A DNA stretch of 8,033 nt from contig JAPOYQ010000216.1 in assembly GCA_026706505.1 (NCBI GenBank), forward strand, positions 1 through 8,033, written 5' to 3'. Below are positions 1 through 5,879 of the stretch, in pieces (positions within the stretch are counted from its first letter, which is position 1; each line of letters begins with the position of its first letter). The notes beneath the pieces were generated by a model. It was not told the origin of the DNA. It saw only the letters and a program-made list of their open reading frames with translations, and did not search any database. The position numbers and the translations under genes were made by a program. Origin of the DNA: Gemmatimonadota bacterium (GTDB taxonomy: Bacteria; Latescibacterota; UBA2968; UBA8231).

Positions 1-380
1 AATTGCATGAGTGCCACCCCAACAAATATCGCGAGCGTGCTCGCCAGTTGGTTCAGGTCACCGAGGTGTGCGGAGTCGATCCAGTACTTGACGGGCTTGA
101 ACCGGCACTATCTGCAGCCCTTGCGGAAGGTCTTGCCGAGAGCAAGGTTGTGCCGCCGGGCCCGGTCGGCATCGCCCGCACCTGCGGCTTTGGGGAATTA
201 CGGCCGCAGGCGAGCGAGACTGGCGATCCTTCGTGGAGACCGCCACCGTGGAGACCGCCACGGCACTGATCGACGGGGAAGTGCTGGAGGGAATCCCGAT
301 CATGCAACATATCCTCGACTCCGGCGTCACCATCGGACAGGAGGAAGAACGCGCTCTGGACGGCGGCGCTTGGGCCTAGA
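1..380 (+). pseudogene. Frameshifted relic of an unrecognised gene (3' part)
   Basis: Two protein-like stretches lie in different frames. The first runs from the window edge (frame of base 3) to about base 220 and has an acidic, helix-like composition with ordinary codon use. The second is in the frame of base 248, one base out of register; it reads well from about base 212 and stops at TAG 378-380. Joining them needs a shift near 205-230. Immediately after, a 15-bp unit is duplicated in tandem (232-261), repeating the five residues VETAT without breaking the frame. I do not recognise the family. It could instead be two unrelated remnants, or one short gene in the second frame. No start is visible because the first stretch is open at the window edge. 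Confidence is low that this was a single gene, moderate that some coding relic is present. Confidence 0.35.
232..261. repeat. 15-bp perfect tandem duplication
   Basis: The unit CGTGGAGACCGCCAC occurs twice back to back (232-246 and 247-261) without mismatch. Its length is a multiple of three, so it adds five codons to the second reading frame of the gene relic here. Perfect identity suggests a recent replication-slippage duplication. Confidence 0.9.
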
Positions 381-406
381 ACGGGCGACTCCCGAACGCG
401 TAGCAG

Positions 407-426
407 AGTCCGTCCGCTCCCGGACT
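407..426. other. Inverted repeat, possible weak terminator
   Basis: AGTCCG (407-412) and CGGACT (421-426) are perfect 6-bp arms around an 8-base loop, 26 bases after the stop of the gene relic. The following bases (GGTAATTTG) are only weakly T-rich, so an intrinsic terminator is possible but not convincing. The rest of the 381-514 gap shows only a short GGTGA/TCACC hairpin at 488-500, directly before the ribosome binding site of the next gene. Confidence 0.25.
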
Positions 427-514
427 GGTAATTTGTCAGGTCGTTATACGGTGCGGGGTGATCTTGGGGTTGCCACTGGCATGCTGAGGTGAAGGTCACC
501 AGGGACAGGTCCGA

Positions 515-1033
515 ATGCACATCACCGCCGCTTTTTCTGCCATCTTTGCGACTTTCTTGACTTTGTCCGCCTCGGCAAAGGCCGACGTGTGTTCGGATTT
601 CCGCTTAGCCCTTCTTGAACGTAATGCGATTCGTGATTTGATTGATCAGCGCAACGAGGACGGTTGGGCTGACAACGGCTTGACCTCGCGTGAGTTATTC
701 GAATTGCTGGCAGACAGCGAAAGCGAGTTGAGCAGTGCGATGAATGCCGTTGCAATTGATCTAAGTGACCAAAGGGCGGCGACGGCTATCAGCTCTTTAG
801 AGTCATTAGAGGAACATGTGCAAGAGTTGAGAGGGGGAACAATAAAGAATTGGAATAATCAGCATTTACCAAAAGATAGCAGCAAACTCAGCGCTCCCGA
901 TTACAATCCGCTTCCAGGTCAAGAAGAAGCCATAGAGCTTGGCACGAGAATGCTTAAGGTACTGTACTCCATTTGGCACGCAAAAGAAGCAGCGACGGCA
1001 TTAGCTTGTCACCCGAACAAAAAAGAGCAGTGA
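515..1033 (+). CDS. Exported hypothetical protein, 172 aa
   Basis: I do not recognise a family. The protein opens with a Sec signal peptide: a short N-region, a hydrophobic core at about residues 5-19, and an A-K-A cleavage site after residue 23, so the mature form starts at D24 and is probably periplasmic. The mature part is acidic and largely helical by composition, with heptad-like leucines and glutamates around residues 60-110. It has two cysteines, C26 near the mature N terminus and C165 near the C terminus, which could form a disulfide. The ATG at 515 is preceded at a suitable distance by a purine-rich AGGGACAGG, and the signal peptide begins exactly there, which supports this start. 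The second half is clearly more AT-rich than the flanking DNA, a sign of transfer. It stands alone on the plus strand and converges on the SIR2 gene pair. Existence of the gene is likely; function is unknown. Confidence 0.7.
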   Translation: MHITAAFSAIFATFLTLSASAKADVCSDFRLALLERNAIRDLIDQRNEDGWADNGLTSRELFELLADSESELSSAMNAVAIDLSDQRAATAISSLESLEEHVQELRGGTIKNWNNQHLPKDSSKLSAPDYNPLPGQEEAIELGTRMLKVLYSIWHAKEAATALACHPNKKEQ

Positions 1034-1191
1034 CGATTTCTTGAAGTTCCTTCTAACGCGCAGGCGCTGAGTGCGCCGACGAAACGGGACGCAAATTGTG
1101 TTGGAGGGCGCGAATGCGTCTGCGTTCTTGGAACTGTGCTCTGTCGGCTAGTCTCTCAGGAAGCACAAGAGCGCCCCCCGGCTTGCTCTCC
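1034..1191. other. Convergent intergenic gap with two hairpins
   Basis: This gap lies between two converging genes. It holds a perfect hairpin, GGCGC (1063-1067), loop TGAGT, GCGCC (1073-1077), and a second imperfect one at about 1167-1188 (AGAGC ... GCTCT with an inner GCC/GGC pair). Neither is followed by a clear T-run, so they may stop transcription from both sides only weakly. I see no gene here. Confidence 0.3.
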
Positions 1192-1590
1192 CTACGATGT
1201 CGTTGCTGGCGGGAGCAGCTGCTGCCAGTCACGGGCGATCCACTGATAAACAGTCGGGCCCTCAGGAGCAGGTAAGCGTCCCCAATCGGCGGGATGACTA
1301 ATGAAGGCGAAATACAACTTGCCGCCGCAACAGCCGGCCGGCTCGGAACACACCTCTACAACATCCTCATTCCTGCCGTGTCGGTGCGACGTCGTAAACA
1401 ACTGGTGCGAGGCGGGTCCCATCACAAGTTTGCTTAAATCAACAATGATGTATCTCGTGTTCGTCCTTCTGAACTCCGAATCGATCTGCCAATGGTAGTC
1501 GGCGCTTCGAAATCTGATTTGATCCAGTTCCGGTCCACGCGTGCAGCGTTGCGGTACCATGTGTTGGCAGGGTTTGGCCGAGAGCGACAT
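1192..1590 (-). CDS. Hypothetical 132-aa protein, partner of the SIR2 gene
   Basis: I do not recognise a family. The ATG (1590-1588) directly follows the TGA (1593-1591) of the upstream SIR2 gene with no spacer, and no good ribosome binding site lies close by, so translation is probably coupled to that of the SIR2 gene. There is no signal peptide and no membrane segment; it is likely a small cytoplasmic protein. Visible traits are five cysteines (C8, C16, C81, C87, C88), the last three in CSEPAGCCGG, a beta-like stretch TRYIIVDLSKLVMG at 45-58, and an aromatic C-terminal part with two tryptophans in YQWIARDWQQLLP. The cysteine and histidine content could bind metal, but no standard zinc motif is obvious. 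By context it could be an accessory, sensor, activator or inhibitor of the SIR2 enzyme. The coding call rests on the junction and on a plausible amino-acid composition, not on homology. Confidence 0.6.
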   Translation of the reverse strand: MSLSAKPCQHMVPQRCTRGPELDQIRFRSADYHWQIDSEFRRTNTRYIIVDLSKLVMGPASHQLFTTSHRHGRNEDVVEVCSEPAGCCGGKLYFAFISHPADWGRLPAPEGPTVYQWIARDWQQLLPPATTS

Positions 1591-2577
1591 TCATTTGTGA
1601 CGGCAGTCTATTCCCTTGGCAGCTTCCAAGATTTGACCGCTTGCGAACGCCTCTTTGGCTCCCATGCGAATCTTGGTATGGCTATTGAATCCCCAGTTTC
1701 CTGGGGACGGGTTTACATCGATAATCTTCGTCCCCCGATGGCTCGCATGTCGAAGCTGAATTTTTATGTGGTTGTCGCGAAAGCTGTAGCCGATTGCTAC
1801 GCAGACCTTTGCTTGTCTGACTGCTCGACGAAACTCTGCGTAAAGAGCGGCATAGGGGTCGTCGGGTTGGAGCTTCGATCCAGGACCGAGAATCAGCTCG
1901 GGCTCTTTGTCCCATTCAGGAGGGTATCGTTCGACGAGAGGGCGATTTTCCAAGTCGCTCAGGTCGTCACTCAGGCCCCAATTCAGCGACCCGTGCAGCT
2001 TATAGAGATTGATGCCAGTCGCCCCGCGCTGAAACAATGATGGGTTCCACTGTCCGGAACTCGGATGGAACCCGGTCGTCACGTCGATGCCTCCAGCGCG
2101 GCATGCGTCCTCAATGCACAAATCGTAATTGGTCGTGAATACACTGAGGCGGCCTTCCATTGGCAGGAAGTCGCCCAGTATTTCCAAATGGCCTGGCTGG
2201 TATGTGGGGCACTTGTGTCGAGAGCGCAAAATCTCCCAAATGGCCTGCTTAACGCTCCACACCAAGCAAGGAACCGCATCGACTAAGCGTTGGTCTAACT
2301 TGAAGGTAACGACCTTACTGAATGACCCCGTCTGCCCTTGACGCAAGAAGGTGAGCCACTCAAAAAAGCGCTCATAGTTCTCCCTTATCTCGGGTTCGTA
2401 CTCTGCGAGTGCGTCGAACAGTTCTGAGAACTCCGCGCGCGTATTTCCTTTCATGTCTTTGAGACTGGGCAACTGTTCGCGCAGACTGGCGGTCAACTGA
2501 GCCGCCGACGGCATGCCGGCGTCCATGGACGCACCGGCACCGAGAAGAAATACGACAGAACTCATTCCTGCGCCCAC
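1591..2577 (-). CDS. SIR2-family protein, predicted NADase of a defence system
   Basis: This 328-aa protein has the marks of the SIR2-like domain found in bacterial defence proteins. In order: the NAD-binding loop FLLGAGAS at 10-17 followed by DAGMPSA; TTNYD at 148-152, whose asparagine is the catalytic type seen in these NADases; KLHGSLNW at 193-200 with the active-site-type histidine H195; GYSF at 263-266; and DVNP at 287-290 near the end of the Rossmann fold. The zinc ribbon of sirtuin deacetylases is not apparent, which favours NAD+ hydrolysis over protein deacetylation. Related SIR2 proteins deplete NAD+ after phage infection in several known systems; that role is inferred here. Both predicted catalytic residues are present, so the enzyme looks intact. 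No second domain is attached. The GTG start at 2577 is chosen because GAGGTC (2581-2586) lies at good spacing; an ATG four codons later (2565) is the alternative and still leaves the NAD loop whole. The downstream gene adjoins it directly. Confidence 0.88.
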   Translation of the reverse strand: MGAGMSSVVFLLGAGASMDAGMPSAAQLTASLREQLPSLKDMKGNTRAEFSELFDALAEYEPEIRENYERFFEWLTFLRQGQTGSFSKVVTFKLDQRLVDAVPCLVWSVKQAIWEILRSRHKCPTYQPGHLEILGDFLPMEGRLSVFTTNYDLCIEDACRAGGIDVTTGFHPSSGQWNPSLFQRGATGINLYKLHGSLNWGLSDDLSDLENRPLVERYPPEWDKEPELILGPGSKLQPDDPYAALYAEFRRAVRQAKVCVAIGYSFRDNHIKIQLRHASHRGTKIIDVNPSPGNWGFNSHTKIRMGAKEAFASGQILEAAKGIDCRHK

Positions 2578-2580
2578 ATT

Positions 2581-2586
2581 GACCTC
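2581..2586 (-). promoter_or_regulatory. Ribosome binding site deciding the GTG start of the SIR2 gene
   Basis: On the minus strand this reads GAGGTC, ending a few bases before the GTG at 2577-2575. The in-frame ATG at 2565 has only GCAGGA directly abutting it, which is too close, so the GTG start is preferred. Confidence 0.5.
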
Positions 2587-2613
2587 AAAAGATCGGCTCC
2601 GTACACCGCCCTT

Positions 2614-2712
2614 TCAGCCATGTCCCACGGCGTGTCGGATGATCGGCCTTGTTGGGAACGAATGGTCCTTGGCATCGGTCCATGTGGCCAGCCTCTTTGA
2701 TTCCTTGGTCAT
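2614..2712 (-). CDS. Possible 32-aa leader or small ORF
   Basis: An ATG at 2712 is preceded by AAAGAGA and sits 10 bases after the stop of the exported small protein; it opens a basic 32-residue peptide beginning MTKESKRLATW and ending at TGA 2616-2614. It occupies most of the gap before the SIR2 gene. It could be a genuine small protein, a leader peptide, or a chance frame in the untranslated region. There is no homology evidence. Confidence 0.18.
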   Translation of the reverse strand: MTKESKRLATWTDAKDHSFPTRPIIRHAVGHG

Positions 2713-2722
2713 GGTCTCTTTG

Positions 2723-3067
2723 TCAATCCAAACTAAAGGAGCTGTACTCATCAATGTCGTATTTGACGACGAACCCTTCAGTGAAGCCGCCGACGGCGGG
2801 GAGGACAATCAAGTAGCTCGCTTGGTTGATGGTAATAAAGCAATTTAGTGCAGTGGTTTGCAGTGTGTGAGCGTGGATCATCGCGTCCGACTGAGCATCA
2901 AACGTGTCGCCGATAGCGGGCAGTGCCTGATAAGCCGCCGAAATGCACATTGTGCGGGTAGTGTTATCGTCGAAATCATCGGAAGGCTGTTCCTGACTGT
3001 AGGAAAGCGATGCTACCGCCACGATGGACACCAACAAAAAAGTGTGAGGGAGATGTTTTATCTGCAT
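2723..3067 (-). CDS. Exported small hypothetical protein, 114 aa
   Basis: I do not recognise a family. The N terminus is a typical Sec signal peptide: MQIKH, a hydrophobic stretch at about 9-21 (TFLLVSIVAVASL), and a likely cut after S24 in S-Y-S before Q25. The mature protein is about 90 residues, acidic at its start (PSDDFDDN), with two cysteines (C41 and C76) that may form a disulfide in the periplasm, a hydrophobic stretch YLIVLPAVGGF near the C terminus, and an acidic, aromatic tail. The ribosome binding site before ATG 3067 is weak. It lies upstream of the SIR2 gene on the same strand with a 145-bp gap, so co-transcription is possible but not shown. Its localisation makes a direct partnership with a cytoplasmic SIR2 enzyme unlikely. 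Confidence 0.65.
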   Translation of the reverse strand: MQIKHLPHTFLLVSIVAVASLSYSQEQPSDDFDDNTTRTMCISAAYQALPAIGDTFDAQSDAMIHAHTLQTTALNCFITINQASYLIVLPAVGGFTEGFVVKYDIDEYSSFSLD

Positions 3068-3354
3068 AACGTGCTGTCAGGCAGTGGCCTGTCCCAAGAG
3101 ATGCCGGGGTCGGTCAGTGAGTTTTCGCATGCCAAGCTTAGCAGGCAGGCACACGCCTCAACGGTCACGTGTGAATGAGTGAGCGCTGCGGATCGGTAAG
3201 GTGTGCGCCTGCATCCTGTGAGCGGCGCGAACATCGGCCGACGGCTGCGCGAAGTGTGGATGTCAATGGGAAATGGCGTGCGGCGCACGAGATCTTTCCC
3301 ATGTCCTGCGGAAATTGGCTCTATCGTTGTTGTTAAGTTAGAGAGAATGGACTT
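3068..3354. other. Divergent intergenic region
   Basis: This 287-bp region separates the minus-strand exported protein from the plus-strand membrane protein and should hold promoters for both, though I cannot place -35 and -10 boxes with confidence. The part just before the membrane-protein gene is AT-rich (about 3316-3348). It contains the first copy of a 44-bp repeat (3272-3315). No gene is convincing here. Confidence 0.4.
3272..3315. repeat. 44-bp dispersed repeat, copy 1
   Basis: Aligned without gaps to 6042-6085, this segment matches at 35 of 44 positions, including the 12-base block TCCTGCGGAAAT and the blocks GCGCAC and TTCCCA. Similarity ends sharply at both sides. Two small dyads are kept in both copies: GTGC-N3-GCAC and TTCC-N10-GGAA. 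It could be a remnant of a mobile element or a structured regulatory element; I do not recognise it. Confidence 0.6.
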
Positions 3355-3858
3355 ATGAGTGAACAGACCCCTGACCCTCGTCACCAAGACGTTACAGCGA
3401 GGGACTTACGTAATCACACTGAGAAATATGCCCAGCTGACTTTGAAGGCTGCTTTCATCATCAATGGCGGTGCTGCAGTCGCCGTCTTAACGTTTATTGG
3501 GTCTGTCGCGTTGAGAGTATTTGAGGCCGACAAAATTGTTTCACTTGCAGATTTGACATGCTCGCTGGTGTATTTTTCTGCTGGAGTCTTGCTTTGTGCT
3601 GTTTCAACATTTCTTGCCTATTGGGCGGAGTACATGTTCTACTCCTTAAAGCAAAAACAGAATGATCAAACCTCATCAATTTTTACATCGACGCAGTTGT
3701 ATTGGAGCGCAAAAACGTTCAGTTGGACGTCTAGTTTGTGCATACTCGTCTCCTACTGCGTGTTCGTTGGCGGTGTTTTCGCATTCGAATCATCTTTGGG
3801 CAAATTTGCTCAGGCTTATTCGGTCCCGTCGTACAAGTCTTCGTTCATTCCCGGGTAG
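3355..3858 (+). CDS. Three-helix membrane protein, 167 aa, function unknown
   Basis: The protein has a hydrophilic, charged N terminus (residues 1-30), then three predicted transmembrane helices at about 31-53 (KAAFIINGGAAVAVLTFIG), 68-90 and 125-145, with a short polar loop at 97-120 and a cytoplasm- or periplasm-facing tail of about 20 residues. The pattern FIINGGAA followed by a hydrophobic run is familiar from small uncharacterised membrane proteins of proteobacterial plasmids and islands, but I cannot name a family. The ATG at 3355 has a purine-rich GAGAGAATGGA before it; an ATG at 3348 closes after two codons and is not a start. The gene is divergent from the exported small protein at 2723-3067 and has no downstream partner on its strand. 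Codon use is more AT-rich than in the relaxase and lipoprotein genes, consistent with acquisition. Confidence 0.75.
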   Translation: MSEQTPDPRHQDVTARDLRNHTEKYAQLTLKAAFIINGGAAVAVLTFIGSVALRVFEADKIVSLADLTCSLVYFSAGVLLCAVSTFLAYWAEYMFYSLKQKQNDQTSSIFTSTQLYWSAKTFSWTSSLCILVSYCVFVGGVFAFESSLGKFAQAYSVPSYKSSFIPG

Positions 3859-3908
3859 ATCGATTGGAGTGCACTGACTGGCACCTCGGTGTTTGGAGCA
3901 AATGCTTC

Positions 3909-4115
3909 CTAAAATACCCTCAGAACTTGACCAGAAAGTACTGAGCAGCGCCGGCCACGATCCCTGCCGCGCCAGCACACTCGGAACCGGCCGTCGACCT
4001 CCCGCGGCATCCCGCCCCTGTCAGTCGTCAGCCGACCGCCGTAGAACCGGCCCGACACCGAACGTAGATCGAGACTTTCGACGCCAAGCTGAGCCGGGAT
4101 ACGCTCTAGCAGCAT
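3909..4115 (-). pseudogene. Likely decayed N terminus of an IS1380-type transposase
   Basis: Read on the minus strand from ATG 4115, about the first 45 residues contain GRFYGGRLTTDRGGMPREVDGR, with a preceding segment LGVESLDLRSVS. IS1380-family (DDE group 1) transposases characteristically begin with a stretch of the form F-D-G-G-x-x-T-S/T-D-G-G-x-L-L-L-R-E-V-D-R-R, which this resembles closely, including the TTD, the glycine pair and REVD. After that the frame loses likeness to the family and stops at 3909; the other two frames do not restore it for any length. Family members exceed 400 residues, so more than 85% is missing. I cannot identify terminal inverted repeats. The call rests on one motif remembered from the family. 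Confidence 0.42.
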
Positions 4116-4217
4116 AGGGTGGCTCCGCTTGGTCGCGTACGTGCCTGACTTCCCTAGCTATGCCGCGCATATCTGTCTCATACGTTCCCCGGTGATGAGA
4201 TGTCCGCGCTGCCTGTC
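4116..4217. terminator. Hairpin downstream of the lipoprotein gene
   Basis: TCTCAT (4176-4181) and ATGAGA (4195-4200) are perfect 6-bp arms around a 13-base loop, 18 bases beyond the stop of the minus-strand lipoprotein gene. There is no T-run on the minus strand after it, so it is at best a weak terminator or an RNA 3'-end structure. The rest of this short gap shows nothing recognisable. Confidence 0.25.
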
Positions 4218-5516
4218 TCACTCCCGGATCGCCCCGAACGCGCCGGTGAGGTTGCCGGTGGTGGCGTCCTCCCACCGGAGCACGCCGGTGGCGGCCTGGT
4301 GGCCGGTTCCCCGGAACTGTCCCTGCACGTCGAGGCGCGGCTCGCTCCCCATGGCGGCGAAGTAGTTTCCGGTCACGCTGATCGCTGTGGACAGGTTCGG
4401 CCCCCATGACGCACCGTCAGCCATGAGGTCGGTGAACGCAGCGGTGCCGTCCATGTCGGCGATGTCGACGGTCATCCCGGCCTCGCCTTCGACGACCGTG
4501 CCGGCGTCGGTGAAGCCGACCATTGCGCCCGTCCAGATAGCCGTGCCGGTGAGGGGGGAATCCGCCAGTGGCGTCGCTGGCAGCGACCCCTCGTCCCATG
4601 TGCGCGTCCACTGCGTGCGGTACTCGACGCCGAAGCGCGCGGTGCCGCCATCCGTGCGCACTTCGCCGTTGACGGCGGGGATGGTGCGTGCCCACGGCCC
4701 GAGCGAGATGGCGTCAATGTCGTCATGGGTCTCGCCGTCGTCATAGAGCGCGTAGGCTGTCATCAGCGCCTCGCCGTCGATGCGCGGCAGCCGGGGCAAC
4801 CCGGCCTCGTCGGGCAGGCCGCCGCCGCGGTACGGGCCATCGGGCATCAAGGAGGTCGGGTGATCGCCCTCGTACACATGGCCGGGCAACCCCATCGCGT
4901 GCACGAGTTCGTGCACTAGTGCGCCGTAGACGTCGTGAAGTGACTCCGTGGCGAAGAAATCCGGGTTGACCACGACGAGGTTGGAGATCATCCGGGGCAC
5001 GTCGTCGGTTCGGTACCGATCGCCGCTCTCGTTGTAGCGCGACTGCCCGCCCCGGTGCGGGGAACTGAACGAGACATGGATCTCCCCGGCCGGAACGTCC
5101 GCAGGGTCCTCTGTGCGAAGTGGCGTCGGCGCGCCGATGACCATGCGGTGCTCCAGGGGGAGCCAGTCGTTGATGAGATCGACGGCGCTCGCAACCATGC
5201 GCTGATGTTCGACGCTCGCGCTTGACTGGACGCGAACAATGGGCTGCCCCTCCCACAGCGGCAGTTGGGGCCATCGCTGCCATGTGTTGTCTCCCGGTCC
5301 CCATGGACCACCGCTCGCATGGTCTTGCAGGACGTCGATCAGATCAGCCGCCGAAGTGCCCCGTACGGTTGCCCGCGTGATGGTCACCGGATCGGGTGAT
5401 GGTGGAGGCGGCTCGATGATCTGGCCACTGCCGGAAGTGGGACCACCACCGCCGCCACCGCCACAGGCGGCAAGGATCAGCACCGCCGCGAGCGCGACGG
5501 GGTAACGAGTAGTCAT
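4218..5516 (-). CDS. Metzincin-type zinc metalloprotease lipoprotein with TbpB-like C-terminal domain
   Basis: A 432-aa exported lipoprotein. The ATG at 5516 is preferred over a GTG nine codons upstream (5543) because it gives a compact lipoprotein signal peptide ending in LILAAC, with lipidated C18. Then follow a seven-glycine run and a proline-rich linker (to about residue 45), typical of surface-tethered lipoproteins. The catalytic domain (about 45-260) carries HELVHAMGLPGH at 202-213, the full HExxHxxGxxH zinc motif with E203 as general base, and SLMPDG (M224) as the metzincin Met-turn. The C-terminal part (about 305-432) has beta-rich repeats and ends with GQFRG ... GVLRW ... LTGAFGAIRE, close to the closing strand pattern (GxFGAxR) of TbpB-like beta-barrel lipoproteins; that domain call is weaker. 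Together this suggests a surface or periplasmic protease anchored by lipid, acting on protein or peptidoglycan-linked substrates. It has no gene partner on its strand. GC content is high and matches the relaxase rather than the AT-richer cargo block. Confidence 0.85.
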   Translation of the reverse strand: MTTRYPVALAAVLILAACGGGGGGGPTSGSGQIIEPPPPSPDPVTITRATVRGTSAADLIDVLQDHASGGPWGPGDNTWQRWPQLPLWEGQPIVRVQSSASVEHQRMVASAVDLINDWLPLEHRMVIGAPTPLRTEDPADVPAGEIHVSFSSPHRGGQSRYNESGDRYRTDDVPRMISNLVVVNPDFFATESLHDVYGALVHELVHAMGLPGHVYEGDHPTSLMPDGPYRGGGLPDEAGLPRLPRIDGEALMTAYALYDDGETHDDIDAISLGPWARTIPAVNGEVRTDGGTARFGVEYRTQWTRTWDEGSLPATPLADSPLTGTAIWTGAMVGFTDAGTVVEGEAGMTVDIADMDGTAAFTDLMADGASWGPNLSTAISVTGNYFAAMGSEPRLDVQGQFRGTGHQAATGVLRWEDATTGNLTGAFGAIRE

Positions 5517-5561
5517 GGGATGTCTCGCTGTGCATGCCGGCACCGGCGAACGCCGGGCCGT

Positions 5562-5577
5562 TGTGACATCACAGAGG
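5562..5577. promoter_or_regulatory. Operator-like dyad, left arm of an inverted pair
   Basis: TGTGACATCACAGAGG contains the dyad TGTGA-CA-TCACA and lies 46-61 bases upstream of the lipoprotein start. A nearly identical 16-mer (15 of 16) occurs in opposite orientation at 5670-5685. The position suits an operator overlapping or preceding the lipoprotein promoter; the binding protein is unknown. Confidence 0.45.
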
Positions 5578-5596
5578 AGTGAAGTTCCCGCCTATT

Positions 5597-5748
5597 TGCC
5601 TGAACGCGGAGAGCTACTCCACGTCGGAAATAAGGCTGTTCTATTCAGCGGGCAGCCCGACTCAGCGGGCCTCCGTGATGTCACACCCTGAACGCTATTG
5701 AAGTGCCCTGCGTCCGTCAAAAGGGCCGGTAGGTGAACTGCCTGAACG
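5597..5748. repeat. Three direct copies of CCTGAACG
   Basis: TGCCTGAACG occurs at 5597-5606 and 5739-5748, and CCCTGAACG at 5686-5694, all in the same orientation within 152 bases. Between the first two lies TCAGCGGGC twice (5645-5653 and 5662-5670). These may be further protein-binding half-sites upstream of the lipoprotein gene, or chance in GC-rich DNA. Confidence 0.35.
5670..5685. promoter_or_regulatory. Operator-like dyad, right arm of the inverted pair
   Basis: CCTCCGTGATGTCACA is the reverse complement of the 5562-5577 element with a single difference. The pair encloses 92 bases. It could equally mark the ends of a 124-bp miniature element, but no target-site duplication is evident outside: the flanks differ. 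Confidence 0.45.
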
Positions 5749-5841
5749 GGCGGATGATGGCCCGCGAATTTCGTTCTCCTACCTGCGCTGAGGGAACATG
5801 TAAGCAGGCACCACTGCGGGTACGGGTCATGTGCGCGGGCA

Positions 5842-5879
5842 CCGGTGCGCTCCGGTAACGGCCCCGACCCCGGTGCGCT
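5842..5879. repeat. 10-bp direct repeat CCGGTGCGCT
   Basis: Perfect copies lie at 5842-5851 and 5870-5879, 28 bases apart start to start. The first overlaps the 10-bp palindrome GCACCGGTGC (5840-5849). No function can be assigned. Confidence 0.4.

Noticed and set aside
1054..1120. Possible integron attC site near TTCTAAC and a GGCGC hairpin
   Set aside because: No matching GTTRRRY partner with paired L boxes; gene orientations are mixed and no integrase is present.
1492..2040. Long plus-strand open frame of 182 codons
   Set aside because: It lies antisense to the SIR2 gene and its partner, and the SIR2 motifs on the other strand are unmistakable.
4021..4407. Minus-strand open frame of 128 codons overlapping the lipoprotein 3' end
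   Set aside because: It overlaps the conserved end of the lipoprotein gene in another frame and has the Arg/His-rich composition of a shadow frame.
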